Shown here: piece by piece, positions 1 to 7,835 of the stretch | How positions within the stretch are numbered: the stretch's first letter is position 1 | Layout of the letters: each line of letters starts with the position of its first letter | NCBI RefSeq assembly: GCF_017352155.2 | Contig: NZ_CP071462.1 | Coordinates: 1,798,001-1,862,000 of the forward strand | DNA from: Haloterrigena alkaliphila | GTDB taxonomy: Archaea; Halobacteriota; Halobacteria; Halobacteriales; Natrialbaceae | Direction: 5' to 3' | Length of the DNA: 64,000 bases | Notes under the pieces: generated by a model | Told to the model about the DNA's origin: nothing | Seen by the model: the letters and a program-made list of their open reading frames with translations, nothing else | The model's database searches: none | Made by a program: the position numbers and the translations under genes

Positions 1-313
1 CAGAAATAATCCCATCATAGTCCCATTCTGAAGCCATCTCACGAACTTCGTGGCTTTTCAGAACAGGCCTTTTTGGTGAAGAATCATATTCCTTAGCTTT
101 CTCCTCTATGATGCTCCGGTACCTAGTATTGAATTGGTCTCGGTCATCAACGGCAATAGCTATTGCAATCTCACTCTTGTTCTGAAAACCACCTTCAGAG
201 TAGGTATGGAATGTTGCATCAGAACCGACCCACGCTTCACCTGCTGTAGTCCTATCTTCAGGTGTAGTTTCAGATTCTTCTTCACTCCCCTCAATATCTT
301 CGTCAGAACTCAT
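1..313 (-). CDS. Hypothetical protein, cut by window edge
   Basis: An open frame of 104 codons starts with ATG at 313 and runs off the left edge with no stop. The first 20 or so residues are acidic and Ser/Thr-rich, as in a flexible haloarchaeal N-terminus. A mixed alpha/beta-looking stretch follows, with a hydrophobic strand (EIAIAIAVDD) near residues 58-67 and a charged helix (IIEEKAKEY) after it. I do not recognise the family; the strand-helix pattern faintly recalls DUF3800-like proteins, but this is weak. A TATA-like box 41-50 bp upstream supports the start. Codon use is AT-richer than the rest of the window, as in the next gene, which suggests the same transferred segment. Confidence 0.6.
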   Translation of the reverse strand, partial: MSSDEDIEGSEEESETTPEDRTTAGEAWVGSDATFHTYSEGGFQNKSEIAIAIAVDDRDQFNTRYRSIIEEKAKEYDSSPKRPVLKSHEVREMASEWDYDGIIS

Positions 314-353
314 CTTATTACCGAATTGAATGGCAGCAGTAAATAGGTTTAGG

Positions 354-363
354 ATAAATAAAT
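354..363 (-). promoter_or_regulatory. TATA-like box for the first gene
   Basis: Read on the minus strand the sequence is GGATTTATTTAT, an AT-rich core 41-50 bp before the ATG at 313. That is a usual distance for a haloarchaeal promoter with a short leader. Only composition and spacing support it. Confidence 0.35.
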
Positions 364-653
364 CCCCGGAGTGAAATCACGCACCCGATGCCGCAGCTAG
401 AAACCTAACCGATAGATATTATATGGTAATGGTCTTCGATGTCCTCGTAATAGGTGTGGAGATAGGAGTCAATTGGCCCGCCTATTGAGCCTTTCTCGAC
501 CGAATCATCACCGCATATACTTCACGAATTAGCTGTTTGCGTTTGCTTCCACCTCGTGCTGAATATGCGCTGTGTATCTTGTAAGAGTGCTATCAACCTA
601 CCAACCCTCTGTCAGACTCGGCGTGCTGTATCCAGAGTGTGGCTCGATAGGCA

Positions 654-661
654 TTTATAAA
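654..661 (+). promoter_or_regulatory. TATA box deciding the start at 701
   Basis: TTTATAAA lies about 40-47 bp upstream of ATG 701 and downstream of the possible start at 572. Transcription about 25 bp further on would begin near 686, giving a leader of roughly 15 bases to ATG 701 and excluding the upstream start. This rests on sequence and spacing only. Confidence 0.55.
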
Positions 662-700
662 TCCTTATGGTTTATCCATGTTCAATATTATCTGGACATA

Positions 701-1606
701 ATGCGTGCAATTACGCCGAGAGCAGAGGCCTACTTTGAGGAACTCTTCCAAGATTATCTGCGAATCTTGGAAGAGGACCACGACGTAACCACGGCAAAGG
801 AGTATCTTGAATTTGTAGGAGCAACTTCGCGGCTTAAGGACCCACAATCGATTTTCGAGTATCTCGAAGCCCAGGAGATCGGCATAGATGCCTTCCTTGA
901 ATGCCCACCGCTGCTGGATCAGGACATAGCCTATGCTTCATTGAATCCTGGAATGAAAGGGACGATCCGTCGAGAAGAGTTCATATCTGGACAATATGGG
1001 AGGATTAGAGAGGCCGAAGGCGATATTGAAGAGATTGCATGGAGATGGTCGAGGGAATTCCACAGGTATCTCACTCATTCATCTAATCCGGGCCCTCAAG
1101 CCATCGTAGAGTCGCTCCGCGATTCCCTCGACGTTCTCCCATCTGAGGAAGAGGTCTTGTATGAGGACTACGTAAGCGTAGATTCCCGAACTGATCTGCC
1201 GGATTCCTACTATGGTGACGTCTATCACACTCAGTTCTTCAGACTACCATCTCCTGACGGCTCGATTCTTGAGAATGTCGACCGAGATTACTGGCGAGCA
1301 CGGTTCGCCGACGAGTTGAAGATGGTCAATCCGAGCCTTTTCATCGCGGGCTGCAAAGATGCTTGGCTAGCGGTCATAGATCACATCGTTGGTGACCCGG
1401 CCGAAGAGATAATCCCCCACCGAGATTCGAAAGTTACGAGAAAGTATGGGAACCGCACAGATGATACTGCTGTTTACGGAGTATTTGAAGTTCCAAAGCA
1501 GGATTTGTGGGTAGTCACCAGCTATCAGGAGTCTCGATATTCATTTCTAAAACCAAGCCTCCTCCGGGAGAATCTCGAATACGTGAATAGCCAGATCCAT
1601 ATATAA
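701..1606 (+). CDS. Hypothetical protein, possibly with a uracil-DNA-glycosylase-like core
   Basis: 301 residues from ATG 701; a longer frame opens at 572 but the TATA box at 654-661 argues for the inner ATG. The protein has a helical, acidic N-terminal third. It then has a strand followed by SLNPGMKG near residues 80-87, and later PSLFIAGCKDAW near residues 220-231. The order of an NPG-type loop after a strand, an aromatic-rich middle and a late strand of the P-x-L-x-I-x-x-G type is what uracil-DNA-glycosylase-superfamily proteins show. No catalytic residue can be assigned, so this is a suggestion. It sits in an AT-rich segment next to a recombinase gene and is probably cargo of an integrated element. 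It may equally be an uncharacterised family. Confidence 0.65.
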   Translation: MRAITPRAEAYFEELFQDYLRILEEDHDVTTAKEYLEFVGATSRLKDPQSIFEYLEAQEIGIDAFLECPPLLDQDIAYASLNPGMKGTIRREEFISGQYGRIREAEGDIEEIAWRWSREFHRYLTHSSNPGPQAIVESLRDSLDVLPSEEEVLYEDYVSVDSRTDLPDSYYGDVYHTQFFRLPSPDGSILENVDRDYWRARFADELKMVNPSLFIAGCKDAWLAVIDHIVGDPAEEIIPHRDSKVTRKYGNRTDDTAVYGVFEVPKQDLWVVTSYQESRYSFLKPSLLRENLEYVNSQIHI

Positions 1607-1874
1607 TAACGTGCATAGATAATCGAAAAGAAGACTCATCTCAGCAGTTACTCAAGTCGCTTTTTGATTTCCTTCTACTCCTTGATGTACTGTTCAATCA
1701 TTCTGTCTTGTTCCTCTGGCAGATATGCGTCCTGTATTCAATACAACTCGACGAACATTACAGAAAAATGATGAAAAATTCAGCGGTCAATCCACATCTG
1801 TATGAGCGTCCGTTCTCTCCTAAAGAGATCTAAAGAGGATGAGTTCACTGGAAAATACGGGTAATTCGGCCGTC

Positions 1875-2885
1875 TCAGATATTACCCAGGAATTCCCTTC
1901 GCTGTTCCATTTTCTCTTTCTCGGTCCGCTGATCGTAGTGCTGCTCGAGCACGTCCGGGCTCACATTCGCCCGCTGGCTCACGGCCGTCTCGGGTACGTC
2001 GTTGGCCAAGTAGTGCGTGATCGCGCCGCGACGAAACGGGTGCGGGCTCACGCTCGAGGGGCACTTGCTAGCTTTGTCGATCGGCACGTAGTCGCAGGTC
2101 TCGGGATCCATTCCGTGCGGACAGTCGAGACCGATCTCGCAGGGCCGCGAGTACTCGTAACAGTAGCGCCGAATCGTCGTCCGCGACATGCGACCGTGGG
2201 AGGTAGTCAACAGCGGTTTCCGACCGTGGTCGTCCGTTACCTCCTGCCGGCGGTCGCGGATGTAGTCGTCCAGGACGGTGCAGATCTGCCCCGAGAGCGC
2301 GACGAGGCGCTGTCCACCCTTGCCGTTCTTGATCGGCGTCCCGGTGTCGGCCCGGTCGACGACCGCGAGAAAGTTCTCCTCGCGGTTGTAGTCGCGAAGG
2401 TCGAGCGCGACGACGGCTCCGACTCTGAGCATGGTGTGCCATAGCAGCGACAGCACGACGTGCTGGGGGGTCGCGTACTCGTACTTCTCGAGGTAGGCCA
2501 GCATGGGCTCGGCGTGCTCGCTGTCGAGCATCTCCGTTCGAGCGTGCTCGCCGGGCGTGATCTTCGGCGAGCGGACCTTCAGGTGCAAGTCGGGATCGCA
2601 GCCGTCGATCGTTCCCAGCCAGCGAACGAACACGCGCAGCGTGTTCATCTGGCACCTCTCGGACGACGGCGCGAGATCGCCGTCGTTGCGCCGCCAGATG
2701 CGGTACTCGTGGAGCAGCCGGCCGGTGAGGTCGTTGCAATTGGTGATGCCGCGCTTCTCGCACCAGCGGGTGAAGTGGCTGAGGCGAGAGCGGTGCGACC
2801 GGATCGTCGCCCGCCGGCACTCGGTCTCCCTGTCTGCTACGTACAACTCTACCGCCGTTTCCGGATCGATCGGTTCGAGGTTCAT
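1875..2885 (-). CDS. Tyrosine recombinase (phage-type integrase)
   Basis: 336 residues from ATG 2885; an upstream extension to 3026 is open but the core-binding domain begins right after this Met. An N-terminal SAM-like core-binding domain occupies roughly residues 5-110 and the catalytic domain roughly 130-336. Catalytic residues are visible in order: Arg in TMLRVGAVVAL, Lys in NGKGGQR, His-x-x-Arg in HPFRRGAITH, and the Tyr nucleophile in EQHYDQRTE near the C-terminus. It is therefore complete and likely active. It lies at the right side of the AT-rich segment that begins the window. A second recombinase C-terminus is found at 3170 in the opposite orientation, so this position has probably been used by more than one element. 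No tRNA gene adjoins it. Confidence 0.9.
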   Translation of the reverse strand: MNLEPIDPETAVELYVADRETECRRATIRSHRSRLSHFTRWCEKRGITNCNDLTGRLLHEYRIWRRNDGDLAPSSERCQMNTLRVFVRWLGTIDGCDPDLHLKVRSPKITPGEHARTEMLDSEHAEPMLAYLEKYEYATPQHVVLSLLWHTMLRVGAVVALDLRDYNREENFLAVVDRADTGTPIKNGKGGQRLVALSGQICTVLDDYIRDRRQEVTDDHGRKPLLTTSHGRMSRTTIRRYCYEYSRPCEIGLDCPHGMDPETCDYVPIDKASKCPSSVSPHPFRRGAITHYLANDVPETAVSQRANVSPDVLEQHYDQRTEKEKMEQRREFLGNI

Positions 2886-3169
2886 GATGATCTCCGCGAA
2901 CCGCACGACGGCGCCGTGGCCGAACGGGCCCGTTCGGATTTTGAACGGTTTGGATCCAGATCGGCGGGTTTCGACCGGCCGATCCGACTCCATCCCGACG
3001 CCGTGTGATGATTCCTGGATCACCAATTATCTCGCGAACGGACACCGTTCCGTCAGGGCCCATCCGATTTCTGAATGGTTCAGATCCAAGGGGCGGCGTC
3101 GGGGTATATTTAAACGGCGCGTCGTTCGCCGCTTAGAGCCCGTTCAATTGGTGAACGGGGGTCGACGTC

Positions 3170-3301
3170 GTGAGCGATCGGTGTTACGTCTCGCCGAAGG
3201 TCATCGATCGGCACTACGACGTACGGACGGAGGAGGACAAGATGAGGCAGTGTCGGGAGGTACTCGATGAGATTTTACGCGACGGTTCGGGCGACCGCTG
3301 A
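3170..3301 (+). pseudogene. C-terminal remnant of a second tyrosine recombinase
   Basis: A 43-codon frame from GTG 3170 encodes only the tail of a haloarchaeal integrase: VSPKVIDRHYDVRTEEDKM contains the Tyr nucleophile region and aligns with VSPDVLEQHYDQRTEKEKM of the complete recombinase at 1875-2885. An in-frame TGA lies five codons upstream, and no catalytic Arg, Lys or His-x-x-Arg is encoded before it. It is thus a fragment, either decay of an old integrase or the C-terminal half of a gene split by SSV-like integration. A TATA-like run (tatatttaaa) some 50 bp upstream means the small frame might still be transcribed. It marks the boundary between the foreign segment and ordinary chromosome. 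Confidence 0.75.
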
Positions 3302-3336
3302 CCGATTCGTCGAACCGATCCGTATCCGATCGGTTC

Positions 3337-3995
3337 TCATTCGTCGGTCGACCGCTCGGTTTCGTACTCGCACGTCGCTTCGAACGGACACGACTCGCAG
3401 TTCGGATCCCTCGCCGTGCAGACAGCCGCGCCGAAGTCGATGAGCGCGTGGAGGAAATCGTCGCACCGGCCCGGGGGCGCCAATCGATCCGAGAGATCCC
3501 ACATTTCGGACGATTCGGGTTCCGCCGATTCGCTCCCGAAAACCCGGGCCAGTACGCGCGCCACGTTCGTGTCCACCGCCGAGGCGTTCCGTCCGTACGC
3601 GTGGGCCAGCACCGAGGCGGCGGTGTACTCGCCGACGCCGTGCAATCCGAGGAGTTCCGATCGGGAGTCGGGCACGCGACCGTCGTGACGCGCGAGGAGC
3701 TGGGCGGAAGCGCGCCTGAAGTACGCCGTCCGTTTTCGCAGCCCCAGCGGTTCGATCGATTCACCGATGTCGGTCTCCGCGGCCGCGAGAACGGTGCCGG
3801 CCGTCGGGTACTGCTCCACGAATTCGTCGTAGACGCCGGTGACTGCTCCGCCGAGGTCTGCTGGAGCATGAGCTCGGCGATCAGTATCTCGAAGGGCGAA
3901 GCGTCCGGATCGCGCCAGGGTAAGTCGTGTCGTCCGTTTTCGGCGTACCACTCGAGCAAGCTTTCGACGAACTCGTCCCCATCCTCAACACGCAT
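3337..3995 (-). pseudogene. MutY/Mig-type HhH-GPD DNA glycosylase, frameshifted
   Basis: Starting at ATG 3995, 51 residues read well as a MutY-type N-terminus (LPWRDP, then LMLQQTSAEQ). The frame then changes near 3843: the continuation VTGVYDEF is found one frame over and runs to the stop at 3337. Adding one C on the plus strand near 3843 would restore a protein of about 219 residues. The second part carries the helix-hairpin-helix (LLGLHGVGEYTAA), the catalytic Asp (SAVDTNVARV) and a complete 4Fe-4S loop, C-x6-C-x2-C-x5-C. There is no C-terminal Nudix-like domain. Length and the PPGRCDDF segment resemble the short Mig thymine-DNA glycosylases as much as MutY. It would remove mismatched A or T from G mispairs. 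It is either a recent pseudogene or a one-base sequence error. Confidence 0.85.
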
Positions 3996-4039
3996 GCCGA
4001 ACTGTGGTCCCCTTATCGTACTTAGGGGGTCGGCTGCGC

Positions 4040-4522
4040 TCACTCGCAGAGGCAGTCCCGAGTCCGGGTCAATTGGACGATCTCGTCGTGAAGTTGCGCC
4101 GCGAACTCGTAGATCGTCCGCGCCCGGTACTCGCCGGCGACGCCGGTCCGGTAGTACGACTCCGACCGGTTCTCGATCCAGAGCTCTTCGAGCCGTTCGG
4201 CGACGTCCCGCGAGAAGAGCCCCGCTCGTACACCCAGTTCGTAGACCTCGGTGTGGCGCTGCCCGGCGACGTCGTACCCCTTCTCCTCGACGTAGAACTG
4301 GATCGAGCGTTCGATCGCGACGAAGGAACTCTCGATGATGACGGTGAAGTGACCGTTCCGATCGAGGAGGAAGCCGGCGGCGTCGAGGAGTCGACACGCC
4401 TTCCGCAACTGAAGGACGGCCGGATCGGAGACGTGCTCGAGCCCGACCTCCGGGTTCTGGGGCCTCCGCTGGAAGGCGTCCTCCGCGTCCGCGAGCGCGG
4501 CTTCGAGTTCCTTCGACGTCAT
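4040..4522 (-). CDS. HEPN-domain protein (putative toxin, HEPN-MNT pair)
   Basis: 160 residues, mostly helical. The pattern is that of HEPN proteins paired with minimal nucleotidyltransferases: long amphipathic helices, a hydrophobic core helix around FTVIIESSFVAIERSIQ, and a polar motif ENRSESYYR near residues 115-123. That motif corresponds in place to the R-x4-Y type active-site region of HepT-like ribonucleases. It ends with a further helix and a Cys pair (CLC). Its ATG overlaps the stop of the upstream MNT gene by four bases, so the two are translationally coupled. In known HEPN-MNT systems HEPN is an RNase toxin that its partner silences by AMPylation near the conserved Tyr. Toxicity here is inferred from family and context. 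Confidence 0.8.
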   Translation of the reverse strand: MTSKELEAALADAEDAFQRRPQNPEVGLEHVSDPAVLQLRKACRLLDAAGFLLDRNGHFTVIIESSFVAIERSIQFYVEEKGYDVAGQRHTEVYELGVRAGLFSRDVAERLEELWIENRSESYYRTGVAGEYRARTIYEFAAQLHDEIVQLTRTRDCLCE

Positions 4523-5175
4523 CCGTTCACCCCGAAGACGTCGCGCTTCACTTGCCGGAACGTCTCGCTCTCGACGAGGGGAATCCCCTCCTGCAGGACG
4601 GGTCGCAAATCCTCGCCGCGCTTGCGGGCGCTCTCGGGCGATTCGGCGAAGACCTCGAACTCGTACCGATCGCCGCCGATCGGTTCCTCTTCCAGGTCCC
4701 GTGCGATGTCCGAGACGGTTCGTCGCGCCGAAACCGGATTCTCGTTCTCGCCGACGAGAACGAAGATGTCGATATCGCTCGCGCGATCCGCTTCGCCGCG
4801 CGCCACGCTGCCGAAGCAGAGGATTCCAGCGATCGAGGGCACTTCGTCGTCCACTCGTTCGACGAATCGTCCGAGCGGCTCGCGAAACTCCGCCTGAGGG
4901 ATTTCGAGAAGCGGGTCGTCGGCGTCGCGAAGCCGGCGTTCGTCGATCCGATAGAGGGTCCGATTCCCGACGTCGCGCCTGACGATGAGTCCCATCGCCT
5001 CGAGGAGGGAGAGTGCCTTCGAAACGCTGGGGCCGCCGTAACCGGTTAGTCGCTGGAATTCTCGGTTCGAGAACTCTTCGGTCGGGTTGCGGGCGAGTAT
5101 CTCGAGCGCCTCGTCCATCGCTGCGTACCGAAAGACCTGCTCGTCAGGGAGTGGAAGTCGTACTTCGATGGCCAT
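4519..5175 (-). CDS. Winged-helix + nucleotidyltransferase (MNT) antitoxin
   Basis: 218 residues. The first 90 or so form a winged helix-turn-helix (FSNREFQRLTGYGGPSVSKA as recognition region, then a wing around VRRDVGNRTLYRI). Residues 105-218 form a Pol-beta-type minimal nucleotidyltransferase with the signature GSVARGEADRASDIDIFVL: the G-S motif and two Asp of D-x-D. Fusing a DNA-binding domain to MNT suggests that the protein represses its own operon, which fits the palindrome at 5177-5195 between its ATG and its TATA box. It is first in a two-gene operon with the HEPN gene. In studied systems the MNT partner adds AMP to HEPN and neutralises it. Orientation and gene order support such a module. 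Confidence 0.85.
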   Translation of the reverse strand: MAIEVRLPLPDEQVFRYAAMDEALEILARNPTEEFSNREFQRLTGYGGPSVSKALSLLEAMGLIVRRDVGNRTLYRIDERRLRDADDPLLEIPQAEFREPLGRFVERVDDEVPSIAGILCFGSVARGEADRASDIDIFVLVGENENPVSARRTVSDIARDLEEEPIGGDRYEFEVFAESPESARKRGEDLRPVLQEGIPLVESETFRQVKRDVFGVNG

Positions 5176-5176
5176 T

Positions 5177-5195
5177 CGTTACATCTCTTGTAACG
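5177..5195 (-). promoter_or_regulatory. Perfect inverted repeat at the MNT-HEPN promoter
   Basis: CGTTACA-TCTCT-TGTAACG: two 7-base arms with a 5-base spacer, ending two bases before the MNT start codon. An AT-rich TATA region follows at about 5197-5214 (minus strand). A repressor bound here would cover the transcription start. The winged-helix domain of the MNT protein is the obvious candidate ligand; the arms are seen, the binding is inferred. Confidence 0.7.
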
Positions 5196-5196
5196 A

Positions 5197-5214
5197 GTTA
5201 TACTACATATATTC
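5197..5214 (-). promoter_or_regulatory. TATA region of the MNT-HEPN operon
   Basis: An AT-rich tract (tatatgtagtataac on the minus strand) lies 22-39 bp before ATG 5175, the spacing expected for a leaderless or nearly leaderless haloarchaeal transcript. It directly adjoins the inverted repeat, so occupation of the repeat would hinder initiation. Confidence 0.5.
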
Positions 5215-5420
5215 GTCGGCCAAAAGGTGCTCAACGCGCGAATGATAGGGAGCGAAGCGTAACGAGCAGAACGGAAAACGAACCCGGATCCTGATGTTAC
5301 ACGTCCGTGGTCTCGCCACCGGAACGCCTCGAGAACCCCACGACGGATCGATCACCAATAGAAACGGTGCCGGCATATGCTGTGTGTACTACTACCTACA
5401 GCGGTCGCGGGTCTGTACGT

Positions 5421-5714
5421 ATGATCGTGGACGATTCGGACTATCAGCAGGCCGGCCACACGACGTTCGATCCGGACACCGATCACTCCCTGAGCGAGGC
5501 GGTGTTGACGACCGTCGAGGAACACCAGGGGATCGACCTCGTCGAGGCGGACTTCACGCTGTACGACATCATCGATCCGGAGGCCCTCGAGCGACTCTTT
5601 CGGTTCAATCAGGACGCGGCGACGACGGTCTCGTTCTTCGTCGACGGTACTCGCGTTTCACTCCGAGACGTCGGTGATGTCGTCGAGATCTGGGCCGCGG
5701 AACGACAGCCGTAG
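5421..5714 (+). CDS. HalOD1 output-domain protein
   Basis: 97 residues from ATG 5421 (an upstream frame to 5307 is open but lacks homology-like character). The sequence has the HalOD1 pattern: an N-terminal segment with SLSEAVLTTVEEHQGIDLVE, a short loop with LYDIIDPEALERLF, and a C-terminal pair of strands around TTVSFFVDGTRVSL. HalOD1 is a roughly 75-residue haloarchaeal domain found alone or attached to response regulators and is thought to be a signalling output module; its ligand is not known. It is a single gene here with no partner kinase nearby. Confidence 0.8.
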   Translation: MIVDDSDYQQAGHTTFDPDTDHSLSEAVLTTVEEHQGIDLVEADFTLYDIIDPEALERLFRFNQDAATTVSFFVDGTRVSLRDVGDVVEIWAAERQP

Positions 5715-5849
5715 CTGCAGGATGCGCCATCGATCGAGTTCGGAGCGGTCGCGCGCGTCCTCTCCGGCCCGCTAGACGAACCGGGTGGTGTTCGCTGGGC
5801 GTCGGACTGCGGGGTGCGGCGACCGGCGGTGCCGTGACGCACCTCGTCG

Positions 5850-6122
5850 TCAGTCGATGTACTGTTGTTCCCACTCGCGACGTTGTTCGATCGACTCGTA
5901 GCCCTCGTCGCTGATGGCGTAGTAGTTCGTCCGTCGGTCGAGTTGCCCTTTCTCGACGAGCTCTTTGTTAACGAGCGTGTCGAGATTGGGGTACAGACGG
6001 CCGTGATTGATCTCACTGTTGTAATACTTCTCGACTTCGTCTTTTACTTCCTGGCCAGACGGCTGGTCGGCTCCGGCGATCACGTACAGCAGATCGCGTT
6101 GAAATCCGGTCAGATCGTCCAT
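5850..6122 (-). CDS. PadR-family winged-helix transcriptional regulator
   Basis: 90 residues from ATG 6122, chosen because MDDLTGFQRDLLYVIAG is the standard beginning of this haloarchaeal family and the upstream residues are non-conserved. The DNA-binding core is GRLYPNLDTLVNKELVEKGQ followed by a wing with DRRTNYYAISDEG, typical of PadR. These proteins dimerise and repress nearby or distant genes; no target can be named. It stands alone, convergent with the HalOD1 gene. Confidence 0.88.
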   Translation of the reverse strand: MDDLTGFQRDLLYVIAGADQPSGQEVKDEVEKYYNSEINHGRLYPNLDTLVNKELVEKGQLDRRTNYYAISDEGYESIEQRREWEQQYID

Positions 6123-6481
6123 TTTGCTACCACACCGACAGACCAACTGTCCGACTATTTGTTATCGTATTCGTATCAACTGTTTCTCGGGCGTTTTGAG
6201 GGGCTAATTCCGCTAACGACAGGAATCGTTTCGCCCGCCGACAGTAAGAAGTGGCTACAGCGGCGACCAGCGGGCCGAACTGTTCGGTGTTGAGTTGCGG
6301 ACTCGTGGTGGCCTGGTATGGCTGTCCCTACCACGCGCTCCCGTGCGGACGGTCGGCGGAGTCGAGTCGTCGGACCCATCGACTGTGCGCACTCGAGGCG
6401 ACGACGGCCGTCGCTGTGTGGTGATCGCCTGAAGAATGTGAGTATCGCTGTGAAACCCGTTACCGAACGTACGAAGCCGTG
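6123..6481. other. Intergenic region, no gene seen
   Basis: 359 bases between the start of the PadR gene and the end of cspA, both on the minus strand. It must hold the PadR promoter (AT-rich stretch near 6155-6185) and the cspA terminator. I see no ORF with coding character and no clear structured RNA. Confidence 0.5.
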
Positions 6482-6676
6482 TTACAGGCGGGTGACGTTG
6501 GTGGCGCGGGGGCCCTTGGGGGCCTGTTCGATGTCGAATTCGATCTCTGTGCCTTCTTCGAGGTCCGGACCGCCAACGTCTTCCATGTGGAAGAAAACGT
6601 CCTCGTCCGCGTCGTCAGTCTCGATGAAACCGTAGCCGCCTGTGTCGTTGAAGAAATCAACGTTTCCTTTCGCCAT
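6482..6676 (-). CDS. cspA: Cold-shock domain protein
   Basis: 64 residues, a complete single cold-shock domain. RNP1 is present as GGYGFIETDD and RNP2 as DVFFHMEDV, with the aromatic residues that stack on single-stranded nucleic acid. The C-terminal strand QAPKGPRATNV is the usual last strand. Such proteins bind RNA or ssDNA and act as RNA chaperones in the cytoplasm; several paralogues per genome are usual in haloarchaea. A TATA-like box (CATTATACGT, minus strand, 6701-6710) lies 25-34 bp before the ATG, so the mRNA is probably leaderless. Confidence 0.95.
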   Translation of the reverse strand: MAKGNVDFFNDTGGYGFIETDDADEDVFFHMEDVGGPDLEEGTEIEFDIEQAPKGPRATNVTRL

Positions 6677-6700
6677 TGCAACCGGAGAGAGCGCTGCGAC

Positions 6701-6710
6701 ACGTATAATG
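6701..6710 (-). promoter_or_regulatory. cspA TATA box
   Basis: CATTATACGT read on the minus strand, 25-34 bp upstream of ATG 6676, consistent with a leaderless cspA transcript. The remaining bases to 7017 (about 300) hold no gene that I can support. Confidence 0.5.
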
Positions 6711-7017
6711 GTTGTGTTCTTCGTATCCGTCGACTGCCGAACGCTCGTTCGGCCGATATCCGGGTGTACGCCGCGGTTGACAGCCGGATACCGAGTTCAC
6801 TGCTACGGCTGCTGTCGAACGAACGCAGTCGCGAGGGCTGCTCGAGCTCGCTCCGGATCGGGCCCGCGATACTCGCCCGAGTGGGGAGGAAGTAGACCGG
6901 ACGGTCCCCTCGAGTCGCGGGTTCGAACCCGAGTCGCGGATTCGGGACACCGGGCGAACCCCGCGTCTCGAGGCAGTCTCGAATCGTTTAGGTGGCTTCG
7001 ATGGATACGCGACGTGC

Positions 7018-7746
7018 ATGAGTCGATCGCAGACCCAGCCGTCGGCCGCGCCCACGATCGCGCAGGTGGCCCTGATCGGGCTGTTCGTGACGGCGCTGGT
7101 GACGGCGCAGTTGACGGCATCGAAGGTGCTCGCGTTCTCCCTGCCGGTCTCGCTCCCGATCACCGGCGCGGAGCTGGCGCTGCCCGGTGCGGCGCTGGCC
7201 TACGCGCTGACGTTCCTGGCGAGCGATTGTTACGCGGAGCTGTACGGCCGACGGGCGACGCAGGTGGTCGTCAACGTCGGCTTCGCGATGAACGTCGTCG
7301 TGCTCGCGCTCGTCTGGTCGACGATCGCGGCGCCCGCGGCGGATCCCGGCGCCGCCGACCAGTTCGCGACCGTACTCGGCGCCTCGACGAACATCGTCCT
7401 CGGGAGTTTGCTCGCGTACGTGGTCAGCCAGAACTGGGACGTGGCCGTCTTCCACCGGATCCGCGCGTACACCGGGCGGGAGAAGCTCTGGCTGCGAAAC
7501 ATCGCCTCGACGGCCAGCAGTCAGGCCATCGACACCGTCCTCTTCGTGGGGGTCGCCTTCTCGCTGGCCCCGTCGCTGATCGGCGTGGGTCCGGTCCTCC
7601 CGGCCGGCGACCTCCTCGCGCTGATGCTCGGGCAGTACCTGCTGAAACTCCTCATCGCGGTCCTCGATACGCCGGTCGTCTACGCCATCGTCTCGCTCGT
7701 CCGCTCTCGCGAACCGACGGCCGACGACGACACCGCTGCGGTCTGA
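7018..7746 (+). CDS. Queuosine/archaeosine precursor transporter (VUT/YhhQ family)
   Basis: 242 residues with about six hydrophobic segments: residues 15-35, 55-75, 85-105, 120-140, 175-195 and 205-225. The family signature is seen in the second and third segments (LTFLASDCYAELYGRRATQ) and in the fifth (ASQAIDTVLFVGVAF-like region, written SSQAIDTVLFVGVAF here). YhhQ imports queuosine precursors in bacteria; the archaeal members are expected to import the 7-deazaguanine precursor of archaeosine for tRNA. It acts in the cytoplasmic membrane. It is a single gene, followed 89 bp later by the aminopeptidase gene in the same direction. Confidence 0.9.
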   Translation: MSRSQTQPSAAPTIAQVALIGLFVTALVTAQLTASKVLAFSLPVSLPITGAELALPGAALAYALTFLASDCYAELYGRRATQVVVNVGFAMNVVVLALVWSTIAAPAADPGAADQFATVLGASTNIVLGSLLAYVVSQNWDVAVFHRIRAYTGREKLWLRNIASTASSQAIDTVLFVGVAFSLAPSLIGVGPVLPAGDLLALMLGQYLLKLLIAVLDTPVVYAIVSLVRSREPTADDDTAAV

Positions 7747-7835
7747 AACTGCGTTCGCCGACGCCGCCGCGGTTCTCCTCGAGCGCCGGACGCGCCGAAC
7801 GGGAGCGTTTAGTGGGCCGCTCGTCAGTGTCAGGT

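Larger units (their letters stand above)
314..700. other. Intergenic region between divergent genes
   Basis: 387 bases without a convincing gene. It is AT-richer than the chromosome and holds the two promoters of the divergent genes on either side (354-363 minus, 654-661 plus). The open frame that could extend the right-hand gene back to 572 is judged untranslated, because the strong TATA box lies inside it. Confidence 0.5.

Noticed and set aside
572-700. Upstream extension of the protein at 701
   Set aside because: A clear TATA box (654-661) lies inside this stretch and its residues (Tyr, Cys, Pro, Ser-rich) do not look like the acidic protein that follows.
6905-6965. GCGGGTTCGAACCCGAG, tRNA T-arm-like text before the transporter gene
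   Set aside because: No acceptor, anticodon or D arm can be built around it; GTTCGAAC is a palindrome and occurs by chance in this genome.
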